From Telmatactis stephensoni (lineage: Eukaryota; Cnidaria; Anthozoa; Actiniaria; Isophelliidae): DNA of 64,000 bases. Positions 59,680-64,000 of the stretch are shown here, in pieces (positions within the stretch are counted from its first letter, which is position 1; each line of letters starts with the position of its first letter). Below the pieces are notes generated by a model. The model ran no database searches. It was not told the DNA's origin and saw only the letters and a program-made list of their open reading frames with translations. The position numbers and the translations under genes were made by a program. The stretch is from contig JALIZF010001844.1 in the NCBI GenBank assembly GCA_029948255.1, forward strand, positions 186,001 to 250,000. Reading direction: 5' to 3'.

Positions 59680-62600
59680 TACATGTATCTAATTACCCCT
59701 AAGGCATGGTCAATGTTTTCCCAAGTTAATGTACTCTTCAGCCTAGCCTCATCCGAACTTTTATTTTTATCCATCTGAAGTTTATGACCAGTTACAGACA
59801 GGCCTGACGTCAGGTTTTTAGATGGTACTCCTCGTTTATCTCTTGCTCCTGCCAAACCAGAACTCAACACAGGACTGCTAAGACCAGCACTGCGTATTCT
59901 ACCTCGAGGTGTCTTTGCCCTTGGTGTGGGAAAATTGGCTGCTGCAGTTTCTGTTTGAGCAGGGAAACACTTCTCACTTAAGCTGATAGGTGTATTGATA
60001 TGTAATTTTTCTCTGGTATGAGCTTTGGGAGGTCTTTCAGACTTCTCTAATCTTTGCAGCAAATCACTGTAGTCTTGATTAGTATCTGGTTCTTCTGGCT
60101 GGGGTGGTTTTTCAACTTCCTTGATTTTCTCAGAAGATGACCTTCTTTCTCTACTGGAATAGAAAATGTATTCAGTGCCAATTGGTCATAACTTTTAAAC
60201 TATTGGTAGCCTGCCTCCCCAGACTGTTCACATGCTAATAAAGTATTACATGTAAATATATACAAACTTTCAAAATAGTTTGGTTTTTATTTTCCATTGC
60301 AATTACCATTGTCATTATCACAATCATTTTTATCATATTTTCATCGATGGTAAAAAATACAAAATCAAACTGATTTGAAAATGTTTTGTGGAAAGTAAAC
60401 AGTACAGAGTTGCAGCAGTAATGTACATCAGTTGTACATGACATACTGTACTTTTTTTGTTGTTGTTTGTTTTTTGTTTTTTTTGTGTGTTTTTTTTTTT
60501 TTTTTTTTGTTCAGCCCTATAACCCTGAGGTCTGAAAATGAAATGGGAAATTAAATAAAGTAAAAGACAAAAACATTTCTACTTTGTATTCAAGACTAAA
60601 CTCACCTTGCTGTGATGGATGAAGATGGACGTTGAGATTCTTGTGGTGTTGAGATAGTACTAGGTGTGGTAGTTGCCCCTTTCTCTTTCAAGTACTGTAC
60701 AATAACTTCTAGCATAGTCCTATACACTATTGCTTGCTCCTGAAAAACAACAGATTTATCTACATGTATATCGTTGTCTGTAGAACAACAAATACTGTAC
60801 ATACATGTACTTAATTAGGATGCATATATAATGTTGTTGATAAGTGGGTCATTTGTCAAGCAAGATGCAAATTTCACCTATCAAAATCCAAGTCTGACCA
60901 GAAAAAAAATGAATGTCTTGATAACTTGCAATGTGGAGAAATGTTTTCAGTCCAATGTACATGTCCCACCAAACAAACTAACTAACACTCAATGCTACCA
61001 ACTGACCTTGTTTTTCTTCATCAGTTTTTCAATGTGGACTTCTTTGGCAAGCCGTGCTCTGTTGCTGATACTGGTGGCAATAATACATGGCTGTGTTATT
61101 ATACTATTAACGTGTACTGTAGCCTGCCATTATGAGGCACACAGCATGCAACGTGAAGTAGCTACAATTGTAAGGCAGATGTTTTTTGCCATTGATGTCT
61201 GAACACTTTGTTCACTTCAAGGTAGCCTGTCACCTAATTTCAAGCCAGGACTTTTGTCTAGGGGTGGGGAAGTGGGAGTTGGATAGCAAACAGTGGTTAT
61301 TTATGGATGGTAACTTTAGAGTATATATTAAGAGTATATATTTCATGTGTGAAATGTACATGTACTACATGCTAATTGCCCTGGCCTTTCCATGTTGTCT
61401 TAAAAATACAGATTAACCCTTTGTGACGTCTATGAAATAAAATTTTTATGATATATACATGCTCATGCTTTTTTATTATATATGTATATACCTGAGCTCA
61501 TTTCTTGGCATTTCTTGATCCATGACTTGTAAAGAATGCTTGAGTCCCTATCAATATCACAGTGGTTAATGATAACAATAATTAAGCCTGCATCAAAGGA
61601 GAATATATTACTAAGACATGCTAACTTGCACTAACTTGCAAGCTTTCTGTCATTTGAACTGTTGCTGTAGTTCTTTCAAAGTGTATGTAATGTTTTTGTT
61701 GTTTTTAGCCCAAATTTCTGAACATTTTTCTTAGACAACCTGGGCATTTACTGTAAATCAAGTAAAGACAGATTTTTACTTTTTCCTTCAACTGTCTGAT
61801 TTAATCAAGGGTTTTGGAAAAACTTGCATCCACTTGTATTGAGTGGTGTGCAAAGGAGTTAAGAGCATAAGTCAAAACAGTCGACTTACATTGTGCATTT
61901 AATTCACCCCATTTGGGTTTAGGGGACATTTCTCAAAATTTTTCTTTTCTTTTTTGAAATTATTTATTGTAATAATGTAGATATTTGGAGGGAAATATAA
62001 AGGAAAAAGCCCCAATAATTTTACAGGCCCATTTATTTATGGAGAAACATTTTGGGACTGTGCATCCACCAGAAATTGCAAATAATGTGCACTTTAAGGA
62101 GCACCCGTAAACTTTATCAGGTAATTTAACAGGCAGTATGCCGCTTTTGTTTTTAGTATCTCACTTTATTTTCCTTTCAAAAAATCAGCCCAACATAAAA
62201 AATCTGTTGATGTACAACATACATGTACATGTAAATTTGATGTAGTTTTTCCGGATCATGCTGATTACGCTCTTTTCCTAAAAGAAGCTTATCAAAAAAT
62301 CAGGCTGACATATATCATAGCATGTCACTTGGCCATAACTTTAGGCGGTACATGTTACACAAGACGATTTTTAACGACGATTTTCCGCGTAACATTGTCA
62401 CAACAACTTGTAATATTTTGCTTTGCGAGTTTCTGACTTGGATTCAAAAACTCACAACTCGGTGCCGAAGCAAAAATTGCAAGGAAAATCGTTCCAAGTG
62501 TCATGTACGTATACAAGAAAGATTTTTAATGCGGTTGCTCTGAAAATCGTCATTAAAAATCATCTCATGTAACACTGCCTTAACTTTTATAAGTCAGAAG

Positions 62601-63801
62601 AAAGAGATACACAGAAAAGTTACAACTGTAAGAATATGTAGTAACATTAGGCCTGGCCCTCACTAGTGACATAAGCATGAACATGAGCATAACGCGAACG
62701 TCCTCACTGGGAAAAATACCGACATAAGCATAAGAATAAGAAGAACGGAAGGTCTTGATATTCTTATACTTATGCTTATACATGTCGCTAGTGAGGACCA
62801 GGCCTTATTTATCCCGGCCATACCAATCGATAAAAATCGATCATCGGAAACTAATCGAATTAATCGATATTAATCAATATTAATCACTTGATTAGTATTG
62901 ATTAATATCGGAAATCGATGGAAATCGATACTCACAACCCAAGTTACTCTAATCATATCGATTATTATCGAGTTTCATCGACTATCATCGATTATTATCG
63001 ATTCTTACATTCGCCATGGGTTTGAAACTTGATCTAAAGATTATTGTGAAACACATTCATCAAACTGCTAATACTCTGCTTCATATTCACATCAACTATT
63101 CACCATGGATGTGAGCGGCGCTGAGGTTGATGCTGAAGTCGTCGATGTCGTAATTAAAAGTGTTGTGAAGGGATATCACGAGTGCCCTTTTCAAGTCGAA
63201 GTCGGCGAAATATTCACGGTGTCAAAAAAGCATGGAGAGAAAGGGAGGGCTTTCAAAGTTCATGATGTTGGAGGGCAACTTGGCCATCTTGATCTTTGTT
63301 ATTGTACAGTGTTTCTTCTGTGGTTGTTTTACAGCCGGAATAATACATTTTAAAAATCGATGAAAATCGATAATTACCGATGAAAATCGATGATAATCGA
63401 TAATAATCGAATTTATATACTTCAATGTAAGCTTATTTAGTTCATTGTCTATTCCTTGAACAATATTTAAAATTTTGTAAATACCATTACCTTGTATAAA
63501 ATAAAATAAGTTTTGGAGATTTGACAACACGGTAAATTAACGCTCATAAATTTAGTTAGTTTGGGAATAATAGATTGGCAAGTCTCTTATTGCCAAGGCG
63601 ACGAGGGACTATCAGTTCCCTGAGAGATAGGAAAGAGGTCCTATATTTTCAAGATTTCGGCACCAAATATCGAAGACGTAACCTAATAAGCCTCAAATTT
63701 ACAATAAAGGTAGATTTAGTGAACAAAATCAATGTTTTTCTCACCTTTCGACTGAGATATTCACGAACAAGTGAAGCAGTTAGCGACTCGATGTCGGTCA
63801 T
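47282..63801 (-). CDS. MINDY-4 type ubiquitin hydrolase
   Basis: Cysteine deubiquitinase of the MINDY/FAM188 family, which trims K48-linked ubiquitin chains. Coding exons by splice sites: 63745-63801, 61492-61547, 61007-61070, 60606-60739, 59697-60153, 59043-59101, 58892-58939, 58081-58150, 57705-57786, 57223-57284, 56532-56648, 55112-55200, 54234-54335, 54008-54077, 53792-53857, 53326-53396, 52730-52782, 50068-50154, 49859-49933, 49518-49621, 49246-49322, 48044-48116, 47282-47330; about 707 codons against about 757 in human. The N-terminus ([20 protein letters not shown]) is LisH-like. The middle is low-complexity. The catalytic domain starts near [18 protein letters not shown]; the nucleophile is the Cys of [11 protein letters not shown] (exon 12) and the His is in SHFSV (exon 20). 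The end DLVPPLE...WNGTEPIL is conserved. All joins keep phase except exons 16-17. Confidence 0.9.
47400..47760. repeat. Inverted repeat with an internal duplication
   Basis: Ends gggcccgtttctc and gagaaacaagccc are inverted. Inside, a block with ttttcaatttctatgatttt and gtttacgggtgctc is present twice (about 47,490 and 47,640). It lies in the last MINDY4 intron. Confidence 0.55.
49727..49785. repeat. (TCTG)n microsatellite
   Basis: Imperfect TCTG/TCTA tetranucleotide run in an intron. Confidence 0.9.
50235..52213. mobile_element. Foldback element, 2.0 kb, in a MINDY4 intron
   Basis: The ends GAGTCAGATTGTTTTTGG and its reverse complement are flanked by CTG, a possible 3-bp target duplication. 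The terminal part also repeats attattaatcgaaatgcccg inverted. Inside, a block of about 140 bp (ctttctccgccctcatttgcatat core) occurs three times on the plus strand (about 50,530, 50,870 and 51,215) and twice inverted (about 51,530 and 51,880). It has no transposase. The whole can fold into a long hairpin between exons 17 and 18. Confidence 0.75.
52399..52441. repeat. (GTT)n microsatellite
   Basis: About 14 GTT units in an intron. Confidence 0.95.
56087..56247 (-). mobile_element. tRNA-derived SINE, minus
   Basis: Read on the minus strand: GCAAGGGTGGCCGAGCGGTG (A box) and a B-box-like gttcaatcccc, then ttgagtttcttgttcgttct and ctcccttgctt. Ser/Leu-like tRNA head with a 3' body. Its partner at 56,760-56,925 has the opposite orientation. 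Confidence 0.7.
56760..56925 (+). mobile_element. tRNA-derived SINE, plus
   Basis: Begins GCAAGGGTGGCTGAGAAG, with B box gagttcgaatcccgg, and the same 3' body as 56,087-56,247. The two copies form an inverted pair about 0.5 kb apart, flanking MINDY4 exon 11. Confidence 0.7.
57775..57902. repeat. Tandem duplication of a MINDY4 splice acceptor
   Basis: Two units (57,775-57,840 and 57,841-57,902), each with tgtgcttctttctacaaatg. On the minus strand each contains catttgtag|AAAGAAGCAC, the acceptor and first codons of exon 9. Only the downstream unit opens into the full exon; use of the upstream acceptor reads into a stop at the second acceptor. Confidence 0.8.
59547..59680. repeat. (ATCA)n microsatellite
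   Basis: Over 30 ATCA units with a few ATTA variants, directly beyond the 3' end of MINDY4 exon 5. Confidence 0.97.
62330..62580. mobile_element. MITE with gttacacaagacgattttt-type arms
   Basis: Arms include tgttacacaagacgattttt and, inverted, aaaaatcatctcatgtaaca, around cgattttccgcg. The core resembles 44,459-44,690. Confidence 0.6.
62650..62805. mobile_element. MITE related to 44,240-44,405
   Basis: Ends aggcctggccctcactag and ctagtgaggaccaggcct with repeated ataagcat units between. Confidence 0.65.
62824..63412. mobile_element. ATCGAT-rich element carrying an open frame
   Basis: Both ends are dense in atcgat / aatcgataa palindromes (62,824-63,001 and 63,355-63,412) with inverted symmetry. 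The middle is not repetitive and holds the frame at 63,105-63,353. It lies in MINDY4 intron 1. Confidence 0.5.
63105..63353 (+). CDS. HIRAN-like frame, 82 aa
   Basis: ATG in a strong Kozak context (TCACCATGG). Residues 17-61 read like the first part of a HIRAN domain: a V.KGYHECPF strand, [17 protein letters not shown] and [11 protein letters not shown], matching the G.xY...GE....R.P.N..D..A..V....G..GHL plan. HIRAN domains bind 3' DNA ends or occur in mobile-element proteins. The frame then loses similarity, so this is a fragment or a first exon. It is antisense to MINDY4. Confidence 0.45.
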   Translation: MDVSGAEVDAEVVDVVIKSVVKGYHECPFQVEVGEIFTVSKKHGEKGRAFKVHDVGGQLGHLDLCYCTVFLLWLFYSRNNTF

Positions 63802-64000
63802 GATTCAAACTCTCAACGAAGCACAAACTTTAACATAAATCCAATTTTACCGCGTTCAAAACGCCGAGTTTACATTAAATAATGCTGTAAAATGGTACGA
63901 TTAAGATCATTATAAAATTTGCGTTTCATTTTGAAGCTAAAATCAATAAAAATTTGAGTTAATTTTAGCAAATCCCTCAAACTGTACAAACACGGTGAAA

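Overview
The window looks like nuclear DNA of a cnidarian, most likely an anthozoan such as a stony coral. It is AT-rich, its genes have introns with GT/AG borders, it is dense in short inverted-repeat transposons and tRNA-derived SINEs, it carries a lineage-specific cluster of intronless rhodopsin-like receptors, and it contains a Polinton-type element. The species is inference; no rRNA or mitochondrial marker is present.

Region 1 (1-29,130) is a tandem array of six related class A GPCR genes, all on the plus strand. Copies 2, 3 and 4 (5,076-6,119; 9,320-10,363; 12,664-13,710) are intact single-exon genes. Copy 1 (1,397-2,444) is frameshifted. Copy 5 (16,357-17,543) has lost its start codon and carries a 150-bp MITE. 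Copy 6 is split by a 6.9-kb Polinton-type element (21,438-28,324). Flanking DNA was duplicated with the genes: copies 2 and 3 sit in near-identical units about 4.24 kb apart.

The inserted element has 600-bp terminal inverted repeats, AG...CT ends and a 6-bp target duplication, all typical of Polintons/Mavericks. It keeps several intact open frames: an adenovirus pX-like small protein, an acidic zinc-cluster protein, a divergently transcribed pair with a shared motif, and a 253-aa frame made of an ATPase tail plus a virion-like tail. Its A32-type packaging ATPase is broken many times. No polymerase, integrase, protease or capsid gene is seen. This is the most interesting system in the window: a gene-depleted Polinton derivative that apparently moved recently and so must have been moved in trans.

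Region 2 (about 31,360-34,674, minus strand) encodes the 3' part of a two-SH3 protein resembling Drosophila Dlish. Its 5' exons were not found. It is followed by about 7 kb of repeats and unassigned DNA. Region 3 (about 42,200-45,010, minus) holds a few splice-bounded exon-like segments of an unidentified gene.

Region 4 (47,282-63,801, minus) is a nearly complete MINDY4 (FAM188B-type K48-ubiquitin deubiquitinase) gene. I could place 23 coding exons by splice sites and family similarity, from the LisH-like N-terminus through the catalytic GPCG and SHFSV exons to the conserved C-terminal tail. Its introns hold a 2-kb foldback element, SINEs and microsatellites. A separate ATCGAT-rich element in the first intron carries a HIRAN-like open frame.
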